Positions 26,730-38,701 of a stretch of DNA of 64,000 bases are shown in pieces; position 1 is the stretch's first letter; the number at the start of each line of letters is the position of its first letter. Origin of the DNA: Sitta carolinensis (taxonomy: Eukaryota; Chordata; Aves; Passeriformes; Sittidae); the NCBI GenBank assembly GCA_032173965.1, contig CM063284.1, forward strand, positions 101,122,410 to 101,186,409, given 5' to 3'. Made by a program: the position numbers and the translations under genes. The notes beneath the pieces are model-generated. The model ran no database searches. It worked only from the letters and a program-made list of their open reading frames with translations, and was not told where the DNA came from.

Positions 26730-26866
26730 AATAGAATGATAGAATGGCTTGGGTTGGAAGGTTCCCTAAAGATTATCCAGTTCCTACCCCCCTGCCATGT
26801 GCTGTTCAGAGCCCCGTCCAGCCTGGTCTATAACACAAGGTGTGGGACATCCACAACTTCTCAAAT
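26730..26866 (-). mobile_element. CR1 LINE 3' end fragment, reverse orientation
   Basis: Read on the + strand it begins ATAGAATGATAGAATGGCTT, the reverse complement of the CR1 tail repeat. GGGTTGGAAGG, ATCCAGTTCCTACCCCC and GCCATG..CAGAGCCCC..CCAGCCTGG follow, all standard CR1 3' untranslated sequence. It fades after CATCCACAACTTCT. Confidence 0.88.
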
Positions 26867-28387
26867 TGGCTGACTAAAAGGTTAATGAGTAACATATATG
26901 TGAAGTTCAGTGTTAACTCCCTTATAGCAATATTTGCTTAATATCATATTGTCTGTTATTGCTTAAGATCAGTATTTTTTGTATCTTAAAGAATAGCTTC
27001 CAAAGCATACACATTCCTATATGTAATGCCTGGATTCTGGAATCACACTTAACTTGCAGTCACAGAAGTAGAAATCCCAGGTCTGCAGATCTCTTAAAGC
27101 TGAGAGATTATTTTGGGGATGTATCACTACATCCTTCCCCTAATCTTATTCTCTTCAGTAGGAATCCCCTTTTTGGCCACCAATAGAGGCAGGTTAGTGG
27201 GTTACATCTATGTTAGCTCTGATCCAATACAGCTGCTCGTGTATTATTTATATAAACTCTAGGGAAAGAAGCAGCAGAAGCATGTCTGCCTATTTAAAAT
27301 TCTATTCTCTGCAAGCTTTTGACTTAGGCACCCCTGAGTCAGCTGTGAAATACCAACAGCATTTAAATGTGTTGTTTGAGCAAGGACATTCTCATTCAGA
27401 AGGGAGGAAGCAAGATTTTTAGATACAAAAGGTAAGACATGAAGTAATGCCCTAAGGAGGAATTATCTTTGCTTTTAAACCGGAAGATCCATATAAAGTG
27501 TTCTCAACAAACTGTTTTAGAGTGCATTGAGGAACACGGGACATAGACAGTCAGTTTACATTGCAGAGAATTAATCCCAGATAATTTACAGGTGATGTCA
27601 TAACTGCTTTGTGGCTACATGGTGTTTATTCTGCAATAATAGAGTGTTTACATTACTGTTGTCTTCATATCCTGAAAAACAATGTGGCACCAAGAGATCT
27701 GGCTGCAAGGCTTTTAGGTAAGCATTACTTGTGAGCTGAGGATGCTGCTTTTCAATGCAAGGGAAATTAAAAATGCTGGAGCTCGAGTAAAGTAGCTTTA
27801 TATCCAGGAAATGACTGGAGTTAAGAGCTTTTCAATTAAAAGGAGTATATATGGGTTTGATAGATATAAATGAAGGTCTTTTTGTTATTGATTGTCTTTT
27901 GAGACATTACAAACAAGCTAATTGTAACATACTATGATAGTCAACACCTTTGTCCAGCATGATCTAGATTGCAGTTCCTGACTGTATTTTCTGAAGAACA
28001 TTAAGGAGCAATTTTGAGTTTTCAGAAAAATATTGTATTGTATTGTGCTGTCCTATAGGAAGCATGGTTTAAAATGCTGAGCACATGTGATACTTTCATG
28101 TCAAGCAAGCTGTCACCTTAATGGCTTTATTTAAAAAATCTTAAGTAAGGCAAAGCAAGTAGACTTATGGATAAATAGGATGAATTTTTTTCAACTGTTA
28201 ACATGGGGATTATTGTTCATTATTGGTGCGTGTTATGATGGCAGCACCCACATATGCATAAAAATGCCTTGAAAGCAGTAATCTCTCTTGTACTTTTTTC
28301 TAAATGTGACTAAAAATTTGTTTTAGAAGGCATTGTTCCCCTCAATGGCTTAAGATTTTTTTCAGTCACATTCAGGACCCAGTGAAA

Positions 28388-28690
28388 ATCATAGGATCAT
28401 GGTGTCAAGCTTGGAAAAGACCTGCTAGATTATAGAGTCCATCCTTTGTGTAAACACCACTTTGTCAACTAAGTCATAGCATTAAGTGCCACATCCAGTT
28501 GTTTCTTGAACACTTCCAGTGATGGTGACTCCACTGCTTCCCTGGGCAGCCTGTTCCAATCCTTAACCACCCTTTTTGTGAAGAAATCCTTCCTGATGTC
28601 CAACTCGAACATCTCCTGGCACAGCTTGAGGACATTTACTTGTGTCCTGTTGCTGGGAGCCTCACTCGAAATCTCAAGTTGAATAGTTAC
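28388..28690 (-). mobile_element. CR1 LINE fragment with the last codons of ORF2
   Basis: The minus strand reads LDIRKDFFTKRVVKDWNRLP followed by REAVESPSLEVFKKQLDVAL, the standard C-terminal end of the CR1 ORF2 (reverse transcriptase) protein, with 3' untranslated sequence to its left on the + strand (ATAGGATCATGG at 28391-28402). It is truncated at the 5' side near 28690. The short open frame at 28469-28696 on the minus strand is this remnant and is not a host gene. Confidence 0.92.
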
Positions 28691-31451
28691 AGACATTTAA
28701 CAGTGACTGTGCTTGTTTCCAGGCTACTCTGGCAACTAAAGAGAGCTTAATGCACAAAGCCTGTTAAAATTCAAAAGGAAAGTGCATCAGTTCAGTCAGA
28801 GAGCTGGTCTTCTGCAATGTAGTCAGTAGGGTCTTTCCAGCTCATGTCTGGGGTGAGGCTTGCAGTGCAGAGCCTGCAAAGAGCTGCCGCCAGCACTGGG
28901 GAAATGCTGCTGGGGAAATGTTGCCGCACTGTGGAGAATTAAAACCAAAAGAATATCTTTTTTGGACACCTAAATTTCTCTAATTTGAGCTACTAGATGA
29001 TGAAGTTTACGTCCTTGTCTAGTAGATTCAGTAGTGATTACAGTTTTTTACATATTTGTTGACCTATAAATTATCTAACAGTTTTAAAACTTTAAATAAA
29101 TGATGCTGGACCTCTTAAAATTCATGTTCCTGCAGGGTTTCCAGACTTCCAGTACTCCTCTTATTATGTTTCTCTGACTTGTAGTTTGTAATGTGACTAG
29201 TAAGTTACTCAGCTACTAACAACACTTCTACTCCCTTTTTGCATTTGTTCCCGTAGCACCTCCCCTATGCATGTAATGTTTTACATTATGGTTCCATAAA
29301 ACTGAGTTAAGAAAGATTTACTAACTGTTATTACATGTGAAGTAAATATCAAATGTTTTAGAAAATATATATTTGAAGAATAACAGATGTGTGGTTATTA
29401 CACTTTTGGCAAACTTCAATAAGTATGTTTGTTATAGTAAATAGTAGTTTCAATTATAGAGAAAGGAACTTTTGAGCACTAATTTCATAGTAAAATGAAA
29501 TTATCTTTATAAAAATGAAACAGTTTTCTATATCAAAGATACAAGTTTTGTTTGGTTGATAACCTCAACCTGATTCTAAAATTGTTATTTTCATGGTATG
29601 CAAAAACTTATTATCAATTCGAAGTTACATATATATATGCAAAAGAGACTTCCACCCTGTGTAATGCTAATAAGACCTCTCTGCACCATATGTAGTACAG
29701 CAGCAACACCTATGTAGAAAGTGCACCAGCAGCATCCCAGATTCTATCTAAAATAATGCTGAGGGTGATTGGCAGTGAAAACTGCTCCTGTTAGTAAAAT
29801 ACTGTGTACTGAGTTGTGGGCTTGTTATGGTTTTGGTAATCCTTTTGCTTTTTATGAAGAATGAAAAGATAGTTGGAGATTGCTAGCTCTCAGGCTGAAA
29901 GGAAAGGTTAAGTAGGTACAAGCAGGGAAGGAAATAAGACTCCCAAGGAAAAAGAAAAAGATCTGAAGATTTCTATATCAAGGCTATAACATGGATGTGA
30001 AGATTGTCACCTATTAAGATAGATTTCAGATCTTCTATGTACCTCAGTAGCTCCTTCAACTGCTCTCCTAAGCACAGGGCAGTAAGGAGGACACTGCATT
30101 GTTTTTATTTGAGGCAATGTAAATGCAGCAGTCCTGCTTGCCACAGGTAGGGAGACACAGCTAACCCAGGGGACGCCAGGAGCAAGTTAGCCATCATCGC
30201 TGAGAGATGCATTTTTGTTCCTACGGTGCTGAGAGCAGATGGATGTCTGCTTTTGCAGCTGCTCCACATATGCCCATGCTCAGTCTAGCCAGAAATACTG
30301 TGTATATCTTCCCTACCCCTTGTAGAGACTGAGAACTCAATATCCGAAACCACTCATGACATGCGGTGAGCGCTGCAATCCAGCATCAGAGGCACTTCAC
30401 AAGCACCTCCTTCCTGGTTTAGATTGCTAATTATGACCCTACTGGAGAGCTGTTTTTCTCTTTTTCCCTGTGCTTGCTTGGATATTCGTTTTGGTGCTTG
30501 GCCAGAGTTTCTCTGGGTGACAGGGATAAACAGAAAGAAGAGAATATCACTAGATTCTATAAACATTCAGTATGCACAGTCCTGGCTTGGAAATCAAAGT
30601 ACAATATGGTTTTCCAAAGTGACATCCCCCTCTTCTCCCTACACTCTTTGGTGATTTAGTGTAAAGAATAAATATATGCTTGAAATATAATGTCTTATCC
30701 TGATACCATGTTCCATAATTTCAAGCCCTTTGTACACATGCAGTTGAATCCTGTAGTCCTTTCTTGGGCAAGGCTCACATTGACATCATTTTGGGAGCAT
30801 TGCCTCAGCCGCGGGCTGCATGAGGCTGTACAGTCTGATCCTTGAGAGGTTATTCTAAAGGAAACAGTGCAGTTTGAATGCATATCACAAATATTGAATA
30901 ATTTGAGAAGTGAAAGAAAAATGGGTGCAGTAGTGCAATCAAAGGGACTTGGAAATGCCTTGCCAGGCACATCTTTCACCATTTTGGAAAAAAATAGCTA
31001 TATTAGTCTGTATAGTTGTTTTGGTCACCTGCCCCACAAAGCACTTAAGCAAGTATTGAATTTTTCAGTGCCCAAGCATGCCCCTTTACTTTGGCAGGGT
31101 TCTCTTCCACAGCATGCCATTCTTGAATTTCTTCAAATCAAAGAAACTAGAATAATTTTTTAATATATGATTCTCATCACACTTTTATAGGAGTTAATAA
31201 TGAATGTGGATTTATTCTGCAGTTTTGAATATTCTAAAGTTACATGTGCTATTTGAATAATATGGCAGATAAATGTAACATAAGGAGTCAGAGACAGAAC
31301 TAGTTCCACACCTTCCCTTGGGAGGCTGTGAATAAAAGAGCAGTTTATTGCTTGTAACAGAAATGTTGTCGTCTGGGTGGTATCTCTAATTGATCATTTA
31401 TCTGCCTGGACAAACATGTCACTGAGGGCCTCATCCTCATCCCCAAACTGC

Positions 31452-31476
31452 TTTTAGGGTTTTTAGGGTTAGGGTT
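31452..31476 (+). repeat. Short telomere-like TTAGGG patch
   Basis: Three TTAGGG hexamers occur within 25 bases (TTTTAGGGTTTTTAGGG, then TTAGGGTT). It is too short to be a true interstitial telomere array. Confidence 0.85.
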
Positions 31477-32344
31477 CAAAGAGCCCCAAAGGCTACAGCT
31501 CCAGTAACACTGGTGTTGCAGAAGTCACGACAACTCTGAGCCCTCCACACCTTTCTCATCTGGGCCACATGGTACTGGCTACTTCAGCCTCAGCCCCAGA
31601 CTGCCTAACCTAAGTGATAGGTGGGGATCTGGAGGCAGAGAACTGCATCAGAAAGGTTTATTCATGTCCTTCCAGCTGTAACTCTGCACTCCTTTTCTCG
31701 TGGTGCGATGAACAGCAGATGATGGGGCTTGCCACATGCATGCACTTGTGTCCAGGGATGGGGTGATGAGTCCTGGAAAGACAGGGAGGCTGAAGTTGCT
31801 TTAATTCTCAAAGCTTCTCTCTTTTTGTTACTTCGTGGTGGCCAGGACTGTGGAATTTGTGCCTGTGTGTGCTGAAGTATTTGTCTTGTTTATAGTGTAG
31901 GAAATGGGGAAGAAATGTGTTTTCAGTTTTATTTGATATATTCTGCATGCCTGAGGTTCTATCTTAAATTGAGTTTTCTTCGCTGCTTTTACAAAAAGCA
32001 AGACTTTGAAATAAAAGTCTGAGTTACAGAGAAAGCCAAAATAAAAATTGAATTATATTTGCAAAGAAACAAAACATTGTTTAAAAAGATATGAAGAAAA
32101 CTCAAGTAGCTTTTTTTTCACCAACACTGTGTCAAACTGAAATATTTTAGTCCATATTAAATAGTGAAACAATTTAAACCTAGTTTTAAACCAGTCTAAT
32201 TTACCTCTGATTTTATTCCAGTGTTGACTTTTGTATCAGCATTGTTGTGTGTAGTCAGTTCAGTGTGCTCCCTCTGATTCCTTGTTAGCAAATAATACTA
32301 GTATGTGGTGTAGTAGCCTGTGAAGAAATTCTGAGAATAGTTCA

Positions 32345-32570
32345 AAGCTGCATCCATTAAGGGAGATTTGGACTGGACATTAGGAAACATTTCTTTAGCA
32401 AGAGGGTGGTCGAACTCTGGAACAGGCTTCCTAGAGAGGAGTTGATGTTCACAAGCTTTGCAGTGACTGTCATTGGACAATGCCAAAGTAATTTGGACAA
32501 TGCCCTTAATAATATGCTCTAAATTTTGTTGGTCGAGCAGTTGGATGAGATGAGAGTAGGGTGATCAAAT
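32345..32570 (+). mobile_element. CR1 LINE 3' fragment, rearranged
   Basis: CR1 blocks in order are TTTGGACTGGACATTAGGAA, GAGGGTGGTCGAACTCTGGA, CAGGCTTCCTAGAGAGG and TTGGACAATGCCCTTAATAA. TTGGACAATGCC occurs twice about 22 bases apart (from about 32474 and 32496), a small local duplication. The expected final part (AGTGGTCAGGC.., then a TTCTA-type tail) is abbreviated, and the element runs straight into the pyrimidine satellite at 32571. Confidence 0.85.
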
Positions 32571-32980
32571 TCTCTCCTCTCCTCTCCTCTCCTCTCCTCT
32601 CCTCTCTCCTCTCCTCTCCTCTCCTCTCCTCTCCTTCTCCTCTCCTCTCCTCTCCTCCCTCCTTCCTCCCTCCTTCCTCTCCTCTCCTCTCCTCCTTCTC
32701 CTCTCCCTCTCCCTCTCCTCTCTCCTCCCCCTCTCCTCTCCCTCTCCTCTCCTCTCCTCTCCTCTCCTCTCCTCTCTCTCCTCTCTCCTCTCCTCTCCTC
32801 TCCTCCCCTCCCTCTCCCTCCTCTCCTCTCCTCTCCTCTCTCCTCTCCTCCCTCTCCCTCTCCTCTCCCTCCCCTCCCCCTCTCTCCTCTCCCTCTCCCT
32901 CTCCTCTCCTCTCCTCCCTCTCCCTCTCCTCTCCTCTCCCTCTCCTCCTCTCCCTCTCTCTCCTCTCCTCTCTCCTCCTT
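32571..32980 (+). repeat. Pyrimidine satellite, mainly (TCTCC)n
   Basis: About 410 bases are almost purely C and T on the + strand, mostly with a 5 base period (TCTCC) with interspersed CCCTCT-type variants. It directly follows the 3' end of a CR1 copy. Pure purine/pyrimidine tracts of this length can form triplex (H-DNA). The long open frames through it on both strands (low-complexity Ser/Pro/Leu or Arg/Glu/Gly) come from the repeat and are not genes. Length in the assembly may be unreliable. Confidence 0.97.
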
Positions 32981-34111
32981 TTCATGTGCTTTTTAATCTT
33001 AAGCTAGAAGAAAAACTGATTTTTGACAGATGTAATTTTTGTAAGTTTTGTGATATTCTCTCCTAGCTTTTGCAAATTAAACACATTTCTTCCTAGCAAC
33101 CATGTCAGAAAATGTTTTTTAATATATTGCTAGTGATGGTTTTGTAGCCTTTGTGTAGCATACCTGTGAGACTGTAAAAAATAATTCACCACGGGAGGCT
33201 TTTTTTAATAGAAACATTTTAGGAGATGATCACCACATGGCTAAAAACGCTTAGACGAGTAATTGCTTCCTTACTTGTGGGATTTTCTCAAAGCTATCTT
33301 TATTAAGGAAAAGTGACAAAACTATCACAAAATATGTAAACATTCTCTAAAGTAACTTCATTTGTTTTGAGCAGATTTAAGACAGTTTTTGTGTTTCAAC
33401 CCTAGATCTTTATATTTAAGTAGTTGTCTTAATGGTAACATAAACGATCTCTACCTTAAACAATTATAGTATTCATGGCTATTCTCTGGTGTACATCCCT
33501 GTAATATACCAAGAAAGGAATTTTCTCTGGGTAGATTGCAGCTTCTTTGACATCTTCTTTTTAAACAACATAGAAAGCAGGGATGTGAATTTTCTAGATT
33601 TCTGAACACAAAGTCCTTAATTACATAAGCAACTCAGTAGATTTCAAAGATATGCCTCACAAGAGTAAACACTATGGAACCAAGGCAAAAATTCATTTGT
33701 CAGTGATATAAATAAATAAACTAGTTTTTAGGGAATATAGTCAATTCTGTAGAATTTAGAGAATTCGAGTATTAAAAATCCAAGGTAAACATCACACTGG
33801 GTAGTCCAGAGGAAAATCTAATTGTTACACAAGTAAAGCACAGTTGTGTGATGACTGGGTTTTAATCCTGTGTCTGTACAGGCTGAAGTTCAATAAGCCA
33901 CTTACTTGTGGGAAGAAGCACTTACTTCCTGTTCAGCCTCCTGTGCACCCACAAGGAGAGCTGGTGTGCAAACATCCTGGAGGCAAATGAATCACTTAAT
34001 TGTGCAATGTGCCTGTGATAGATCTAAAATTCAGCTGTGTGTAGATGAGAAGATGAGAGGCACAGTAGTGTTATTAATTACAAGATACTTTATGAATAAA
34101 AAGGTTCCTCA

Positions 34112-34119
<8 letters not shown>

Positions 34120-34161
<42 letters not shown>
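34120..34161 (+). repeat. Poly-T tract, 42 bases
   Basis: An uninterrupted run of 42 T, the longest homopolymer in the window. A TTTATTTAT lies about 40 bases to its right, which on the minus strand would be AATAAA upstream of a poly-A tail, but that spacing is long and no source gene is recognised. Confidence 0.95.
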
Positions 34162-36855
34162 CTGGTGGACTTGGAGAAGTTCATCAAACAAACCTGAAAC
34201 CTCATTTATTTATCAGCAAGGTTGAAATTTCCTAACATACACCATAGTGTTTCTCTAACAGTAGAGCAAAGGTGTGTTTAGAAGCCAAGCCAAATACTTT
34301 TATAAAACCACTTTCCAATGTTTCCAACACTGTGGATAGCTTTTGGGAAAAGGAATAATTTGATAGGCCAGAACAAAAGAGGAATTAATATGGGCTTGTC
34401 CCATCCTTCCAATCTTAAAATTGCTCTCTGCTAGAACAGTTTCGACCAAAACAGGAAATAAAATTTTACACTGCCTGTAAGGAGGTGTTTGGTATAGATA
34501 CACTGTACTGAAGATACTAAAGATAAGTATATTTCAGTATGTAATGTTATTTAATAAGAAATAAAAAAAAAATATTTTTCTTTGCTACATAGGTTTCTTC
34601 TTTTGCAGACATAAAGACACATTCCCTGAAGTATTTTTATGGATTTTCTGCTGTTTTCTAACTTGAAGTATAAAACAAGTTAAAATTGAATGCCAAGAAT
34701 AATCATGAATAGCTTCAAAATGGAATGATTTAAAATTATTGTTATTTTTCTCCTGACTTCTCACCTTTAAGAGTGAAGTTGCTTCACATTTCACAGCTTT
34801 TCTTCATAGCTGTAAGGGCTGTAAATGGATGTGTAAGGATTTGTAAGGAAATGTTGGTGACTGTCACAGTCACATGGCTACAGAAGGTGAACATTTAGGA
34901 AAATTTTGCATCCTCAAAAAAGGTTTTGAAACTATCAAAGTGATATTTGAGCTGCGAAGGGCTCTTCTGCAACACTCTTAGTGTAACTGTCTCAGTCTAG
35001 AAGGGGAATGGTGTTAAGCTACCTTGTCTCTGGCATGCCAGCCTCATTTCTGCACTGTGGGAGTGAACCAAGAGACTGTTAGAGATCTGATTCTGTACAA
35101 TGCAGACAGCCAAGCTGCCAGGGTGGGAACAGAAGTGCAGACTTTATATTTTCTGCACATTGCTCTGCAAACAGCAGCATATCTGTCATCTTCTGCGTCT
35201 GGCGTATTTTCTTCCCTTCCCTCCCACTGTCACTGCAGTGTTATAACATTTCTTTCTTTTTGATTCAGCATGTAAAAAACTACTTTGGTTACTCGTTATT
35301 TATTCACAGTCTTCCTGTAGCTTTAGTGTATGTGCGTGTTTGCCATCTGACTGCATCCCGCTGCTATGTGATGACATTGGCAAGTGATCTCACAACCGAA
35401 AGTTTCATCCCTGCAGCAGATGCAGTTGTGAATGAACAATCAAATCATCTGTAGCTTTCAAATTAAAAACTCATCAGTGAATAGGATAAAGCATATGAAT
35501 GCAAAAAACAAGGATAAAAAGTCGTACGAAGATATAATGATAAAGCCTCTTATAATTAGAAGGTGAAAGAATACATTTGTGGATTCTGTCATAGTGGGTT
35601 TGCACATTCATTTCATAATTTTCTTTTGGCTAACAAAACATGTTTTTTTTAAGTAAAAACCTGATTTTTTTTAAAGTAAAATACCTATTAGCTGTGCATT
35701 AAATTACATTCGTCATGATACACAAGTTACAACAGCCCCATTGTGCACAAGTCCTAAAATGTATTTAAAGAGTGGTCAAATAGTCCTCTTTTTGAGAGCT
35801 CAGGAGATGTTCAGAGTGACTAGAAAACTTAGAGAAATGGAATCAAGTATATGTAGGGCTTGTCTAAATGTGCAAAGAAAGTAGCTGAGTGAACAGAAAA
35901 TTTTAGCAGACTTTGTATTACACAGGAATATTAGTATTATATGTTCTGGGCAAATGGTGAGCTAATGTGAAATAGTAGTGTAAAGTGGTGAATAATTAAT
36001 CAGAAAAAAAATAGAGGAAATTAATGAGATTTCTTTCAGAAAATAACATTTGTGTTGAAAAATTAATCTAGCCCTGTAAGACAGCTCCACAGTATAGGGT
36101 TTTTCTCATTTTCTTGACATGAGTAAATGTTCTATACTGATTCTTCCAAGCAGTCAGTAAATATTCATTTCCATATGCATATGATGGGAAAAGTGGAATG
36201 GAGGTTAGCACCCCGAGTTCACTGGGGACTTTTGTGGTTTCTGCACACTGTCAGAACACAAAGGAATATATACTGTTATTGTGGAACCTAAATGAATTAC
36301 AGGAACTTACTGAGAAGCCAAGTTTTCCCTTCATGGGCTGCCATTCAGAGGAGAAAAAGACGTGTGGGAGGAAAGAGTTGCTGGGCTCAATGCTCACATC
36401 TGCTCCAGTTCAGTGCTGCTAGAAATTGGATCAGTCAGCCCCCATATTTCATTTCCTTCTGTAATCTTGACCAATAATTTATAATTGGTATCAGCTGATC
36501 ATCTGGCTCTCTCTTTCCATGACAAAATGAGGGAGCAAAGAACTTTATCCTTCTCTTTACAGTCTGAGAGATGATAAAACTTTGAAAGACAAAAATCTCT
36601 ATTAATTTTTAATGAAGTCTCTGAAACATCCTCTTAGTCAATCTAATTTTGTTATTTCTGTTGTGCCTTGGTTTTTTTTGGAAACTGCTGTAGGAATCCA
36701 TATGAGTCAAGATACAACTCTGTCAATCACAGTATCATTATGATTTTTTTTTACATGTTGTATCAGCTTTGTTCAAGGCTGAATTTCAGGTGAAGGTGTT
36801 TGGAGAGGACCTCTGGAGAGCAATTGCTGTATCGGAAATAACACAAATGCTCCAT

Positions 36856-36888
36856 TCCTTTGCAATCATGATTCCTTTGCAATCATGC
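36856..36888 (+). repeat. Two-copy tandem repeat TTCCTTTGCAATCATG
   Basis: TTCCTTTGCAATCATG occurs twice, 17 bp apart and almost back to back. This is consistent with a small slippage duplication. Confidence 0.85.
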
Positions 36889-37264
36889 TCAAACACCAGG
36901 CCTTCAGCTGCAGATGTTCCCTCAGACCTGTCTCCACTCTAAGAATCTTCTGGTAATGTTGGTGTCCTGCAGAAGTACAGTTTCAATAGAACGAGTCAGG
37001 GAGGCTTTTTATGCCATTCCCTTTCCTCAGTCATTGGGAATGGTACAAACTCTAACTTAGAAGCTTCACTTCTGTGCATTTTTTCAGAATATTGATGGCC
37101 CTTTGAGTTTCTTTGAGCAGAAAGAGGGTGATTCTTCTTGTTATTATTATCAGCCAGAGGTCCGAAAAGAAATAAGTAAATGGGTGATTTTAAGATAGGG
37201 CTCATTGTAGTCTATGGCAGGAAGATGACAATAACTAAAATCAGTTGTTTCAGAAAAAAAGTAA

Positions 37265-37593
37265 GAGACTGTGGTTTACCCAATATTTCCCCCTCTATGC
37301 AGTGTCGGCACAGCCTCACCTTGAGCACTATGTGCAGTTGTGGGCTCCACAATTTAAGAAGGATGTTAAAGTCCTTTTCTGGAAGAGGGCAACAAAGCTG
37401 GTGGAAGGGCTGAAAGGCATATCCTGTGTGGAGTGTCTGAGGACTTCGGCCTTGTCAGCCAGTCAGAGACATCAGGACAATTCATTTAATAAGATGAATT
37501 TAACTTTTGGTCAGCCCTAAAGTGGTCAGATAACTGGACAAGAAGATCACTGTAGGACCTTCCAACTGAACTTTTCTGTTCTATTCTTTTCAA
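37265..37593 (+). mobile_element. CR1 LINE 3' fragment with internal deletion
   Basis: The first part matches the end of CR1 ORF2: CAGCCTCACCTTGAGCAC, CACAATTTAAGAAGGATGTT, AGAGGGCAACAAAGCTGG, then GAAGGGCTGAAAGGCATATC. After about 37460 it jumps to the far 3' end: AACTTTTGGTCAGCCCTAAA, GTGGTCAG, ATCACTGTAGGACC, TTCCAACTGAAC and a tail TCTGTTCTATTC. The middle, including the segment present in the 32.3 kb copy, is missing. Confidence 0.88.
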
Positions 37594-38666
37594 TTTTACT
37601 TAGAGATTTATATTTTCAAGAGAGAGAACTGTGGAAGGTGGTCAATCAATCTAGGAATTGTTAGCAGTGTGCAGTATGCCTGTTTTCATTCTTAATCTTC
37701 TCTGCCAGCCTCTGCCACAGGGGTGTTATATTGGCTGCACATTTATGACAGGAGAATTCCCAAATCACATAATGGCAGCTTGTGATCTTTTTTATGTGAC
37801 ACTAGTGGTTAAGCAAAAAAAGAAAAGGGGCTTAATAAGGTGCCCAGGTGAGCCTTAGATAAAACTAGGGAGACAAATAAGAGATCATGAGTCTCAGGGA
37901 TGTAAATCAAATAGGTAAATTTACTTTCTGCTAACAACTGCAGTGTATGTGCAGTCAGAAACCCATTGAGATTAAAAGGAAATGAAGGCTGAAATAGAGC
38001 AGGATTATTTTTAATAATTTAAGAAGAAAATTAGTAATTTCTACCACTTTGAAAGCAAAAGCTGAAAAATATGTGATTATTACTCTGCCATTTCTAACAG
38101 CATGCTACAGTAGTCTAGGTACTTTTCAAAGAGTAACCTCATGTCACTACAGACTAGGATGCTGACAAGTAAAGAAGTATCATGGAATAGAAGGAAGGAT
38201 ATGATGACAGAGCAGTCTTTACCTGAGATTTCATCATTACTGTTAGAGTTGGTACCTCAGATATGTCCTCATTGCTAACTGCTAGTGAGGAGAAAATCTC
38301 TCTGTGCTCGGATAATTTCCATGTAGAATCCTTGTGCCTCTGAAACCTGTCATTGTGTCATGTTGATCTGATGGTCTGGGCTGCCTCAGCATTGGCATAA
38401 GGCCCTTTTAGAAGTTGTCTCCATTCAGGATGAATCTTATTTATCCAACTGTTTGTGTTCAGTTTTCAGGTTGCTCGTTTCCTACCACCCCTTGTGCTTA
38501 TTTTCTTTTCAGCTAAATTAATTTCAACTAACTTTTCTCATGCCATTTAACCTAGGGATTCAAAGAAAAGGAACATCAGATAGAAGATGTTTTATGGCCT
38601 GTGCTGTTTGAGCACTTGAGTTGTGAGACTGTTGTCAGTGTTTTTCTTGGCACAGCCCAGCCTCCT

Positions 38667-38701
38667 GCAGTACAGTGGTAGCTGGGGGCAGTACAGTGGT
38701 A
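38667..38701 (+). repeat. Direct repeat GCAGTACAGTGGTA, 21 bp apart
   Basis: The 14-mer occurs at 38667-38680 and again, perfectly, at 38688-38701. Confidence 0.9.

Noticed and set aside
28469..28696. 75-codon open frame on the minus strand as a possible host gene
   Set aside because: It is the C-terminal end of CR1 ORF2, a transposon remnant.
32506..33007. Long open frames of 148 and 159 codons on both strands
   Set aside because: They run through the (TCTCC)n satellite and encode only low-complexity Ser/Pro/Leu or Arg/Glu/Gly. A 5 base repeat without A naturally lacks stops.
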